Shown: in pieces, positions 1-6,351 of the stretch | How positions within the stretch are numbered: the first letter of the stretch is position 1 | How the letters are laid out: every line of letters starts with the position of its first letter | Assembly: GCA_964471755.1 (NCBI GenBank) | Contig: CAYYJM010000201.1 | Coordinates: forward strand, 1 to 11,873 | DNA from: CAYYJM01 sp964471755 | GTDB lineage: Bacteria; Planctomycetota; Planctomycetia; Gemmatales; Gemmataceae | Reading direction: 5' to 3' | Length of the DNA stretch: 11,873 bases | Made by a program: the position numbers and the translations under genes | The notes under the pieces: generated by a model | Database searches by the model: none | What the model was told of the DNA's origin: nothing | Seen by the model: only the letters and a program-made list of their open reading frames with translations

Positions 1-175
1 TGAAGAGGCGTCTGGGAGACCGCTTACCGCGATGCGGCACCCGCCTGTATCACCACGGGCATCCTTCCAGGCCTTTCCCGCCACAACCCTAGGTTGCGTT
101 CGGAGTGCAGTCAAACGGACGGTGGCAAAATCAAGCAGAAATGCGGATTAATCGGCCTGTTCCGGACATGAACCT

Positions 176-258
176 GGCGAGCCGGGAGCGTCAGCGACCG
201 GAGTAAACGCTTCTGGTGTCGAAGCGTTTACTCCGGTCGCTGACGCTCCCGGCTCGCC
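176..258. repeat. Perfect 38-bp hairpin (palindromic intergenic repeat)
   Basis: The arm at 176-213 is the exact reverse complement of 221-258, with a 7-nt loop (TGGTGTC, 214-220). The arm contains the cores GCTGACGCTCCCGGCTCG and GTTTACTCCGG. Perfect pairing over 38 bp suggests a recent or constrained inverted duplication rather than chance. It lies downstream of thiSG on the minus strand, where it could form a strong transcript-end hairpin in either orientation. No U-tract makes it a textbook terminator. Similar arms are, as far as I recall, dispersed in planctomycete genomes, but I cannot check that here. No transposase is nearby. Confidence 0.9.
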
Positions 259-285
259 GAAGACCGGAGTTCCGTTTTCCGCGCA

Positions 286-326
286 GAAGTGTTCACTCCG
301 GTCACGGACGCTCCCGGCTCGCCGAA
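286..326. repeat. Third, diverged copy of the hairpin arm
   Basis: This 41-nt stretch matches 221-261 at 37 of 41 positions, in the same orientation. It ends one base before the thiSG stop codon (TCA on the plus strand, 328-330). Within it, 295-303 (ACTCCGGTC) is the exact reverse complement of 262-270, giving a second hairpin with a 9-bp stem and 24-nt loop. The element therefore consists of two nested or adjacent palindromic units and begins immediately after the coding region. Confidence 0.8.
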
Positions 327-327
327 A

Positions 328-1365
328 TCACCCTGCTGACGCGATCCGGCCTTCCATCGGACTCGATGCCGTCGCGTACATCTTCTTCGGGATTCGACCA
401 CCCAGGTATGACAGCCGGCCGGCCTCGCAGGCGTGGCGCATCGCGAACGCCATCCGAAGCGGGTCCTTTGCGCTGGCGATGGCCGTGTTCAGAAGCACGC
501 CATCACAGCCAAGCTCCATCGCCACGCTCACATCACTCGCCGAGCCGACGCCGGCGTCCACGATCACCGGGTAGTCCGGGTCGCCGTCCTTGAGGTACTC
601 CAGGATGATACGAATGCTGTTCGCGTTGAGGATGCCCTGGCCGCTGCCGATCGGACTGCCGGCCGGCATAACGCTGGCCGCTCCCGCCGCCTTGAGCCGC
701 TTCGCCAGGATCGGATCGTCGCTCGTGTAGACCAGAACCTGGAAGCCCTCATTGACCAGCACCTCGGTCGCCTTGAGCGTGTCGATCGGATCGGGCAGGA
801 GCGTCTTGCTGTCCCCTAGACATTCGAGCTTGACCCAGTCCGCGCCGGGATTGCCCAGGTTCGTCAGCAGTTCGCGGGCCAGGCGAGCGTGCCGGATGGC
901 GTCCTCGGCGGAGAAGCAGCCGGCCGTGTTCGGCAGGATCGTGTAGCGCGACAGGTCGAGGTAGTCGAGCAAGTTGCGGCCCTCGCGATCGACCAGACGC
1001 TCCCTCCGCACGGCGACCGTGGTCACCTCGCAGGCCGACGCGGCGAGACAGTCGCGCATCAGGTCGTAGCTGGCGTACTTGCCGGTGCCGGTGAAGAGAC
1101 GGCTCCGAAAACGATGCTTGCCAATGACGAGCGGTTTGTCCTCGGGCTCGACCGGTTCGCCGCTGCCGCCTCGGACGAGGGTGACGATCTCGACACGGTC
1201 GTTCTCACGCAGGACGTGATCGGCATGGCGGGCGGCCGGGACGACGGCCTGGTTGACCTCGACGGCCACACCCTTGCCCGGCAGACCGAGCGATTCGAGA
1301 AGCCGGGCCACAGTCGGCGGGTCAGGGAGTTGGCGGGATTCACCGTTGATCGTCACGGTCGGCAT
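328..1365 (-). CDS. thiSG: ThiS-ThiG fusion: sulfur carrier plus thiazole synthase
   Basis: A 345-residue cytosolic enzyme for the thiazole half of thiamine. Residues 1-67 are a ThiS ubiquitin-like sulfur carrier, recognised from MPTVTINGES and ending VTLVRGG. After a linker rich in E and P (68-77), residues 78-345 are a full-length ThiG TIM barrel with GTGKYASYDL, LPNTAG, TSDDPILAKRL, MPAGSPIGSGQGI and VIVDAGVGSASD. K179 in WVKLECLGD aligns with B. subtilis ThiG K96, which forms the imine with deoxyxylulose phosphate. The ATG at 1365 was chosen because ThiS homology starts there and AGAGGA lies 7 nt upstream; an in-frame ATG at 1440 would add 25 residues translated from repeat DNA. In the fusion the ThiS Gly-Gly (G66-G67) is internal, although thiocarboxylation normally needs a free C terminus. 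No other thi gene is in the window. Identity of both halves is secure. Confidence 0.95.
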   Translation of the reverse strand: MPTVTINGESRQLPDPPTVARLLESLGLPGKGVAVEVNQAVVPAARHADHVLRENDRVEIVTLVRGGSGEPVEPEDKPLVIGKHRFRSRLFTGTGKYASYDLMRDCLAASACEVTTVAVRRERLVDREGRNLLDYLDLSRYTILPNTAGCFSAEDAIRHARLARELLTNLGNPGADWVKLECLGDSKTLLPDPIDTLKATEVLVNEGFQVLVYTSDDPILAKRLKAAGAASVMPAGSPIGSGQGILNANSIRIILEYLKDGDPDYPVIVDAGVGSASDVSVAMELGCDGVLLNTAIASAKDPLRMAFAMRHACEAGRLSYLGGRIPKKMYATASSPMEGRIASAG

Positions 1366-1373
1366 GGCAGGAT

Positions 1374-1489
1374 CCTCTTCAGTTAGCCGCCGGCTTGCCA
1401 GCGGTCTTCGTCGCGAATACCCGCCGGTAAGCCTCTTCATTTAGCCGCCGGCTTGCCGGCGTTCTTCGCAGCAAATACCCGCCGGCAAG
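1374..1489. repeat. Tandem duplication of a 58-bp unit
   Basis: Positions 1374-1431 and 1432-1489 are adjacent direct copies matching at 51 of 58 positions. Each unit carries TTAGCCGCCGGCTTGCC followed by a CTTCG segment and AATACCCGCCGG. The left edge of copy 1 (CCTCT on the plus strand) reads AGAGG on the minus strand and forms the core of the thiSG ribosome binding site, so the repeat extends into the functional leader of that gene. Confidence 0.85.
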
Positions 1490-1506
1490 CCGGCGGCTAA
1501 ATGAAG
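1435..1506. repeat. Perfect 27-bp inverted repeat
   Basis: The arm 1435-1461 is the exact reverse complement of 1480-1506, with an 18-nt loop (1462-1479). It overlaps the second 58-bp tandem unit. The stem reads CTTCATTTAGCCGCCGGCTT and onwards. It lies between two divergent genes, so a cruciform or a hairpin in either leader transcript is possible. It resembles a REP-type palindromic element; no associated transposase is visible. Confidence 0.9.
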
Positions 1507-1551
1507 CCGGCTTGCCGGCCAGCCGACGAAACCCCGCTGGCGAGCCAGCGG
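1506..1551. repeat. Degenerate repeat fragment with small hairpin
   Basis: Positions 1506-1519 read GCCGGCTTGCCGGC, another piece of the neighbouring repeat core. Positions 1534-1540 (CCGCTGG) pair exactly with 1545-1551 (CCAGCGG) around the loop CGAG. This continues the repeat tract toward the nagB-type gene and probably represents an older, decayed copy of the same family. Confidence 0.6.
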
Positions 1552-1651
1552 CGAAATGGCCGTCAGCCAGGCGGCCGCCTACGCTATAACTATGCGCTCG
1601 TCTCCAAAGGGCGAGGTGATCTCCGACGACCGGCTCAGGCAGGAACGACCC

Positions 1652-3514
1652 ATGTCCTCTCACTATGTCCCGCACACGAAGGTGCCCACCCTGGTCTTCC
1701 CGACCAGCGCCCAGGCGAACCGCCACGTCGCGCTGATGATCGAGAGCCTGATTCGGCAAAACAACTCGGCCGGTCGTCCAACCGTCCTCGGCCTGCCGAC
1801 CGGGTCCACCCCCGTTGGTCTGTACCGCGAGCTGATCCGCCTGCATCGCGAGGCCAGCCTCGATTTCTCTCGCGTGGTGACGTTCAACCTGGACGAATAC
1901 TACCCGATGAAGCCGGACAACCCCCAGAGCTACCGGCACTGGATGCAGGCCACGTTCTTCGATCACGTCAACATCGACCCACGCAACGTCCACGTTCCGG
2001 ACGGCACCATCCCGCCCGACGAGATCGACGACTACTGCGCTCGCTACGAGCAGCGCATTCGCCGGGCGGGAGGCATCGACCTGCAAGTTCTCGGGATCGG
2101 TCGAACGGGCCACATCGCCTTCAACGAGCCCGGCTCGACACGGCATAGCCGAACTCGTCGGGTGACGCTCGACCCGGTGACGCGGCGCGACGCGGCCAGC
2201 ACGTTCTTCGGCGAGGAGAACGTGCCGCATCAGGCCCTGACCATGGGCGTCGGCACCATCCTCGAAGCGCGCAAGATCGTCCTGCTCGCGTTCGGCGAAC
2301 ACAAGGGGCCGATCATCCAGCGGACGGTCGAGGGGCCGGTGACCGACGTCATCACGGCGAGCTTCTTGCAGCAGCACCCCGACACGACCTTCCTGCTCGA
2401 CGCCTCGGCCGCGCAGCAACTCGCGGCCATCGATGTGCCGTGGACGGTCGGGCCGGCCAACTGGACGCCGGCCCTGATCCGCAAAGCCGTCATCTGGCTG
2501 GCCCTGCGCGTGAAGAAGGGGCTGCTCAAGCTGTCCGACGAGGACTTCCGCGAACACGAACTGTACGAACTGCTGCGCGAGCGCGGCCCGGCCGGGAAAC
2601 TCGCTCGCGGCGTCTTCGACGAGATGCTCGGCACCATCTGCACCCAGCCGGCCGGCCCCGATCCGAAAACGGTCCTCGTTTTCAGTCCGCATCCCGACGA
2701 CGACGTGATCAGCATGGGCGGGACGCTGATCCACCTGGTCGAGCAGAAGCACAAGGTCCACGTCGCGTACATGACCAGCGGCAACATCGCCGTGTTCGAC
2801 CACGACGCCTGGCGCTTCACCGACTTCGTGTCGGCATTCAGCCACCTGTTCGGCATCCAGATCGAGCAGATCGAAACGGTCAAGCAGCGCGTGCAGGACT
2901 TCTTGTTGACCAAGAAGAAGGGCCAGCCGGACAGCGAGGATCTGCTGCGGATCAAGGGGCTGATCCGCGAGACGGAGGCGCGAGCGGCAGCCCTGGCCTG
3001 CGGCATCCCGCCCGAACGGCTGGAGTTCATGGACCTGCGCTTCTACCGCACCGGCACCGTGGCCAAGGCCCCGATTCATCCGCAGGACGTCGCCGACATC
3101 GTTGCCCTGTTCGAGCGGTTGCAGCCGGCCCAGATCTACGTCGCCGGCGAGATGTCCGACCCGCACGGCACGCATCGAATCTGTGCCGAGGCGATCTTCG
3201 AGGCGGTACGTCAGGTGCGCAAGAAGGGCCAGCACTTCGAGGTCTGGCTGTATCGCGGAGCCTGGGAAGAATGGGCTCCGCACGAGGTCGAGCGGGTGGT
3301 GCCATTGAGTTACGACGATCTGGAGCGGAAGAAGCAGGCGATCTTCCGGCACCAGTCGCAGAAGGACCGGGCGATGTTTCCGGGCGGTGCGGATCGCCGT
3401 GAGTTCTGGCAGCGTGCCGAGGACCGAAACAAGCACACGGCGTTGACGTACGACAAGCTGGGCCTGCCGGAGTTCTACGCGCTGGAGGGCTTCGTGCAGT
3501 GGCGGGAGGAGTGA
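1652..3514 (+). CDS. nagB: NagB-type glucosamine-6-phosphate deaminase fused to PIG-L/LmbE deacetylase
   Basis: A 620-residue two-domain protein. Residues 11 to about 270 are a NagB/SugP isomerase domain with LPTGSTPVGLYREL, VVTFNLDEYY (D81 aligns with E. coli D72) and GRTGHIAFNEPGS (H154 and E159 align with H143 and E148). Residues about 338-620 are a PIG-L/LmbE zinc-dependent N-deacetylase domain with SPHPDDD (H347, D349, D350) and DPHGTH (H505, H508). The pairing suggests deacetylation and then deamination of an amino sugar phosphate. Similar long fusions are known from Bacteroidetes and planctomycetes. The residue equivalent to catalytic D141 is T152, so true GlcN6P deaminase activity is uncertain. 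The start at 1652 has AGGAA 6 nt upstream and precedes the conserved region; earlier in-frame ATGs at 1556 and 1592 lack a ribosome site and fall in or near repeat DNA. A TATAAC at 1585-1590 might be a -10 element, but no good -35 accompanies it. Confidence 0.92.
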   Translation: MSSHYVPHTKVPTLVFPTSAQANRHVALMIESLIRQNNSAGRPTVLGLPTGSTPVGLYRELIRLHREASLDFSRVVTFNLDEYYPMKPDNPQSYRHWMQATFFDHVNIDPRNVHVPDGTIPPDEIDDYCARYEQRIRRAGGIDLQVLGIGRTGHIAFNEPGSTRHSRTRRVTLDPVTRRDAASTFFGEENVPHQALTMGVGTILEARKIVLLAFGEHKGPIIQRTVEGPVTDVITASFLQQHPDTTFLLDASAAQQLAAIDVPWTVGPANWTPALIRKAVIWLALRVKKGLLKLSDEDFREHELYELLRERGPAGKLARGVFDEMLGTICTQPAGPDPKTVLVFSPHPDDDVISMGGTLIHLVEQKHKVHVAYMTSGNIAVFDHDAWRFTDFVSAFSHLFGIQIEQIETVKQRVQDFLLTKKKGQPDSEDLLRIKGLIRETEARAAALACGIPPERLEFMDLRFYRTGTVAKAPIHPQDVADIVALFERLQPAQIYVAGEMSDPHGTHRICAEAIFEAVRQVRKKGQHFEVWLYRGAWEEWAPHEVERVVPLSYDDLERKKQAIFRHQSQKDRAMFPGGADRREFWQRAEDRNKHTALTYDKLGLPEFYALEGFVQWREE

Positions 3515-3635
3515 CCGGAAAAAGAAAGACCAAATCCTGCCACCGGCGCGGTCGGATTGAATGAGTGTCACGTCTGGAAGTAGGAGTCGGCCCCAAACCG
3601 GGAGAGCCCCGGCTCCGTTTCAGAGGATCGAAGCC

Positions 3636-4598
3636 ATGCCGATCAGTGTGGTCTGTTCCGCGTGCAACAAGACGCTCAAGGTGGCCGACACGATGGCCGG
3701 CAAGGCCTTCAAGTGTCCCGGCTGCCAAAGCGTGGTCAGGGTGGCGACCGTGTCCACGCCGACCAGGCCAACCTCCGAACGACGGGAGACGGTCGCCCCG
3801 GAAGAGGAAAGCCCCGTCCGGAAAGAACGTCGGGACGAGGATCGCGAGGCCGAACGGCCCGCTCGCAAGTCGCGTCGGGAAGATCGCGATGAGGAGGACG
3901 ATCGTCCCCGCAAAAAGCGGCCCCTGGTCGAACGACTGGAGGAACCCGACGAGGACCTGGCCATCGTGGCGATCGACCTGGAAGACTCGAACCTGCCCGA
4001 TCACATCCGCGATCGGATCGAGCAAGAACTGACGAAGGGGGAGAAACTTTACTGGGTTGGCATGCCATCACGGCGGATCGTTCTCCTGCGTAGTTTGTGG
4101 GGGCCAATCGTCGGCGTGATTGTTTTCCTGCTCGTGCTGGGATTCTTCGTCCTGCCAGGGATAATGGCGGCCGGCCGGGCCGGGGGTGGCGGGCTCGGCA
4201 TGGTCATTCTGCCGGCCCTGATCGGAATGGTCGTGTGCGGTGGGCTGGTCATCATGCCGTTCTACAACCTGTGGCGGGCCGGCCGAACCTGCTACGCCCT
4301 GACCAGTCGCCGGGCCATCGTCTGGCAGGCGGGCCTCTTCGGCGGCGTCGAAATGGAGAACTACAACCCGGCCCGCCTGGCGAGCATGTGGCGGCGCGAC
4401 ATGTGGATCTTCGGTAAAGGTGGCGGCGACCTCGTCTTCCGCTCCGTGACCATCGTCACCGTGACCTCTGGCAAGCATGGCGGTGTGTCCCGGAACACGA
4501 CGTACTACGGCTTCCTGGCCATCGAGAACGTCCGCAAGGTGGAACGACTCGTCCGCGAGGTACTGGTGGACAAGGTCATCGACCGGATGACATCGTGA
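3636..4598 (+). CDS. Zinc-ribbon membrane protein with PH-like domain
   Basis: A 320-residue membrane protein of unknown role. The N terminus is a small zinc ribbon with C7-x2-C10 and C27-x2-C30 (VCSACNKTLK, KCPGCQSVV), a form frequent at the start of planctomycete proteins. Residues about 45-105 are a very charged, R/E/D-rich linker that is probably disordered. Residues 123-150 precede two hydrophobic helices at about 155-177 and 187-208. The C-terminal part, 215-300, looks like a bacterial PH (YdbS/YdbT-like) domain, with YALTSRRAIVWQ followed by strand-rich sequence and GFLAIENVRKVERLV. The start at 3636 has AGAGGA 8 nt upstream and begins the zinc ribbon; an in-frame ATG at 3561 would add 25 unrelated residues. 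The gene stands apart from its neighbours, with 121 nt upstream and 173 nt to the next start, so it is probably transcribed alone. Confidence 0.8.
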   Translation: MPISVVCSACNKTLKVADTMAGKAFKCPGCQSVVRVATVSTPTRPTSERRETVAPEEESPVRKERRDEDREAERPARKSRREDRDEEDDRPRKKRPLVERLEEPDEDLAIVAIDLEDSNLPDHIRDRIEQELTKGEKLYWVGMPSRRIVLLRSLWGPIVGVIVFLLVLGFFVLPGIMAAGRAGGGGLGMVILPALIGMVVCGGLVIMPFYNLWRAGRTCYALTSRRAIVWQAGLFGGVEMENYNPARLASMWRRDMWIFGKGGGDLVFRSVTIVTVTSGKHGGVSRNTTYYGFLAIENVRKVERLVREVLVDKVIDRMTS

Positions 4599-4605
4599 GG
4601 GACTT

Positions 4606-4619
4606 TGAACAATTGTTCA
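4606..4619. promoter_or_regulatory. 14-bp perfect palindrome, possible operator
   Basis: The sequence TGAACAATTGTTCA is its own reverse complement. It lies 8 nt after the preceding stop codon, in a short AT-rich island (4604-4630) of otherwise GC-rich DNA, and 152 nt before the NUDIX start. Its size and symmetry fit a dimeric regulator site. The regulator is unknown, and no matching -35/-10 pair was seen around it. Confidence 0.35.
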
Positions 4620-4771
4620 TTTAATTATCGGTGGGAAATCAGAAAAAGTGCCGATCCGGTCTGGTTCGGAGAATGGGTGTCTGGTACCGTTGCGGAAGGA
4701 ACTGGCTGGTCGCCACGCCGTGTTCTGGGTGGGGTGGCCAGTCTGTACACCTTTGCGCTGGTGAATTGTCG

Positions 4772-5248
4772 ATGAAATTCTCGGCCGGTATCTTGCTCTA
4801 TCGCGTGCCGACCAGCAGCGTCGAGGTGCTGCTGGTCCATCCCTCCGGTAATTATAATCGCCGGTCGCCCTGGGGCATTCCGAAGGGCGAACTGGATCCG
4901 GGCGAGACAGCCGAGCAGGCGGCCCGACGTGAGACGCGCGAGGAAGTCGGCCTGGACATCACCGGGCCGCTGGTCCCACTGGGCCACTGCGACTATACCC
5001 GTACACGCAAACGGGTCCATGCCTTTGCCTTCCAGGTGGAAGGCACTCTGGAACCGGGGCCATTGTCGTGGGAGGTGGATCAGGCGAAGTTCTTCTCGCT
5101 GGAGGAGGCTCGTCGCCTCTGTCATTCGGCCCAGAGTATCTTCCTCGATCGACTCGTCGCTCTCCTGGCCAATTCCCCTTCTCAGGCCGCGCCGGCAAAC
5201 CCTGCCGTTCCCGCTGTATCGAACGAATCCGAAGAAAATGTCGGCTGA
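4772..5248 (+). CDS. NUDIX hydrolase
   Basis: A 158-residue soluble NUDIX pyrophosphohydrolase. It opens with KFSAGILLYR and VLLVHPSG, then WGIPKGELDPGE leads into the NUDIX box, G39 to L61 (G-x5-E-x7-RETREEVGL). The metal-binding glutamates E54, E57 and E58 are present. The hydrophobic position of the REU triplet is a threonine. The overall pattern, with GHCDYTRTRKRVHAF after the box, resembles the predicted NTP pyrophosphohydrolase group (COG4119) or Ap4A-type enzymes; the substrate cannot be fixed. The last 25 or so residues are an Ala/Pro-rich tail. The start at 4772 matches the family N terminus, with a weak GGTGA 7 nt upstream. An in-frame ATG at 4631 would add 47 residues without family resemblance. 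The exosortase operon starts 152 nt downstream and is probably separate. Confidence 0.9.
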   Translation: MKFSAGILLYRVPTSSVEVLLVHPSGNYNRRSPWGIPKGELDPGETAEQAARRETREEVGLDITGPLVPLGHCDYTRTRKRVHAFAFQVEGTLEPGPLSWEVDQAKFFSLEEARRLCHSAQSIFLDRLVALLANSPSQAAPANPAVPAVSNESEENVG

Positions 5249-5292
5249 GTCAATTTCCCGTGCTGCCTGAATCATCTCCGGCGCGAATGTGA

Positions 5293-5375
5293 GGTATGCT
5301 ATTGATGGGCTTTTCCTGCTAGGGCGTTAGATCGCCCCATCGTAGGATAAACCATCGTTTGTCCGTCGGCATACC
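5293..5375 (+). promoter_or_regulatory. Possible structured leader of the exosortase operon
   Basis: Three sets of complementary segments are nested here: GGTATGC (5293-5299) with GCATACC (5369-5375), GATGG (5304-5308) with CCATC (5352-5356), and GGGCG (5322-5326) with CGCCC (5333-5337). An alternative pairing of GATGGG with CCCATC (5336-5341) would exclude the inner stem. The stems are short and could be chance; no known riboswitch class was recognised. Confidence 0.2.
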
Positions 5376-5400
5376 CGAAGCATTGGGCCGGGATTGCATC

Positions 5401-6321
5401 ATGACCGAACACCAGCGCACCGGCGTGCCGAGCGAATTGCTTTTGGGCACTGGCCTCTGCCTGCTCGGGGTGGTGTGGTCCTACTGGCCAGCTGCGGTGA
5501 ATCTCGTGGGCCGCTGGTCGGACGACCCGCAGGCGTCGCATGGGTTTCTGGTGCCGGTGGTCGTGGCTCTGGTTCTCTGGTATCGCTGGGATTTACGACC
5601 GAAATCCGCGCCGACCTCGTCGAGTTGGGGTATTGCCGTGTTGCTGTTCGCAGGGAGCTTGCGGTTCCTCGGCGCGTATCTGAATCTGGACTGGCTCGAT
5701 GAGTTTTCACTGCTGCTCACGCTGGTCGGATGTGTGCTGTTGATCGCGGGATTTGCCTGGCTACGGTGGACGGCCTGGGGATTGGTTTTACTGCTGTTCA
5801 TGATTCCGCTGCCGTTCATCGTCGAGCGCGGCGTGGCCAGCACCTTGCAGCGAGGTGCCACGCTGGCCAGCACCTACTTGCTGCAAACATGTGGATTTCC
5901 GGCAGTGGCGGAAGGCAACACCATCACCGTGGGAAAGGCCCGCCTGGGAGTGCTGGAAGCCTGCAACGGACTCGGAATGCTGCAATCGTTCCTGCTGTTG
6001 TCGGCGGCCATGGCAATGATCAGTCGTCGGCCCATCCTGGAGCGGATGTTTCTGTTTGCCTGCGGCCTGCCGGTGGCGTTGCTGGCCAACCTCGTTCGGA
6101 TCACCAGCACGGCCCTGTTGACTCTGAGTACCGAAGCGGCGCTGCATCAGCAGATTCACGATGTAGCTGGCTGGTTGATGATTCCGCTGGCGTTGTTGTT
6201 TTTGTGGTTGATCACCAAGGTTCTGGATCATTTGTGGTTAGTGGACCCCGCCGTGGCCACGCGTCCCTCGGCGAGTCGGCAGCCCGTTGCCTGTTCCCTG
6301 GCGAACGGAGCCGGCCCCTGA
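5401..6321 (+). CDS. xrt: Exosortase (EpsH family membrane transpeptidase)
   Basis: A 306-residue, highly hydrophobic protein with about eight membrane segments. It has the exosortase signature: SHGFLVPV near the N terminus (H47), MIPLPF at 134-139, and the catalytic set C188 in LEACNGLGM, R233 in NLVRI and H253 in HDVAGW. The usual motif is EACSGL; here an asparagine follows the cysteine. Exosortases cut C-terminal PEP-CTERM-like sorting tails of exported proteins and are tied to exopolysaccharide production. The subtype is not resolved. The ATG at 5401 has GGGA 7 nt upstream; an in-frame TTG at 5359 is possible but lacks support. The gene heads an operon with the polysaccharide co-polymerase starting 30 nt after its stop and an epsI gene one position later. 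No substrate gene is in the window. Confidence 0.92.
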   Translation: MTEHQRTGVPSELLLGTGLCLLGVVWSYWPAAVNLVGRWSDDPQASHGFLVPVVVALVLWYRWDLRPKSAPTSSSWGIAVLLFAGSLRFLGAYLNLDWLDEFSLLLTLVGCVLLIAGFAWLRWTAWGLVLLLFMIPLPFIVERGVASTLQRGATLASTYLLQTCGFPAVAEGNTITVGKARLGVLEACNGLGMLQSFLLLSAAMAMISRRPILERMFLFACGLPVALLANLVRITSTALLTLSTEAALHQQIHDVAGWLMIPLALLFLWLITKVLDHLWLVDPAVATRPSASRQPVACSLANGAGP

Positions 6322-6339
6322 CATTCCCGATCCGGGTAT

Positions 6340-6345
6340 GGAGAG
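6340..6345 (+). promoter_or_regulatory. Ribosome binding site choosing the second ATG of the co-polymerase
   Basis: GGAGAG directly abuts the ATG at 6346, leaving no spacer, but is 6 nt from the in-frame ATG at 6352. This favours 6352 as the real start, which shortens the protein by two residues. Confidence 0.65.
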
Positions 6346-6351
6346 ATGGCG

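Larger units (their letters stand above)
1..327. other. Gene-poor region; repeats in its right half
   Basis: No credible gene was found on either strand. The plus-strand frame that is open from the left edge runs only to about position 150 and its translation resembles no family I know. The short reading frame starting at 216 lies over the repeats and over antisense thiSG. Positions 1-175 show no tRNA, riboswitch or clear promoter. Positions 176-326 are repeat DNA, described separately. The region could be the end of an untranslated stretch of a neighbouring gene outside the window. Confidence 0.6.

Noticed and set aside
176..326. CRISPR array
   Set aside because: The repeats are inverted and irregularly spaced, with no series of equal spacers and no cas genes.
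1366..1500. Possible TPP riboswitch before thiSG
   Set aside because: The leader consists of repeat units and shows no thi-box elements such as the CUGAGA core, so none is claimed.
1562..1590. Possible promoter with TATAAC at 1585-1590 for the NagB/PIG-L gene
   Set aside because: The -10 is good, but the hexamer 17 bp upstream (GTCAGC) is far from a -35 consensus, so it is not listed as a feature.
1379..3571. A 730-residue open frame on the minus strand across the whole NagB/PIG-L gene
   Set aside because: The translation is low-complexity, rich in R, D, L, V and H, without family motifs, and runs through repeat DNA. It is a typical open shadow of a GC-rich gene; the sense strand has clear domains and catalytic motifs.
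3598..3612. Rho-independent terminator after the NagB/PIG-L gene
   Set aside because: CCGGG and CCCGG form only a 5-bp stem without a following T-tract, and it lies in the leader of the next gene.
5368..5384. Sigma-54-like GG-N10-GC before the exosortase gene
   Set aside because: The spacing fits, but the surrounding bases match poorly (CATACCCGAA between the GG and GC), and the implied start of transcription would fall almost on the start codon.
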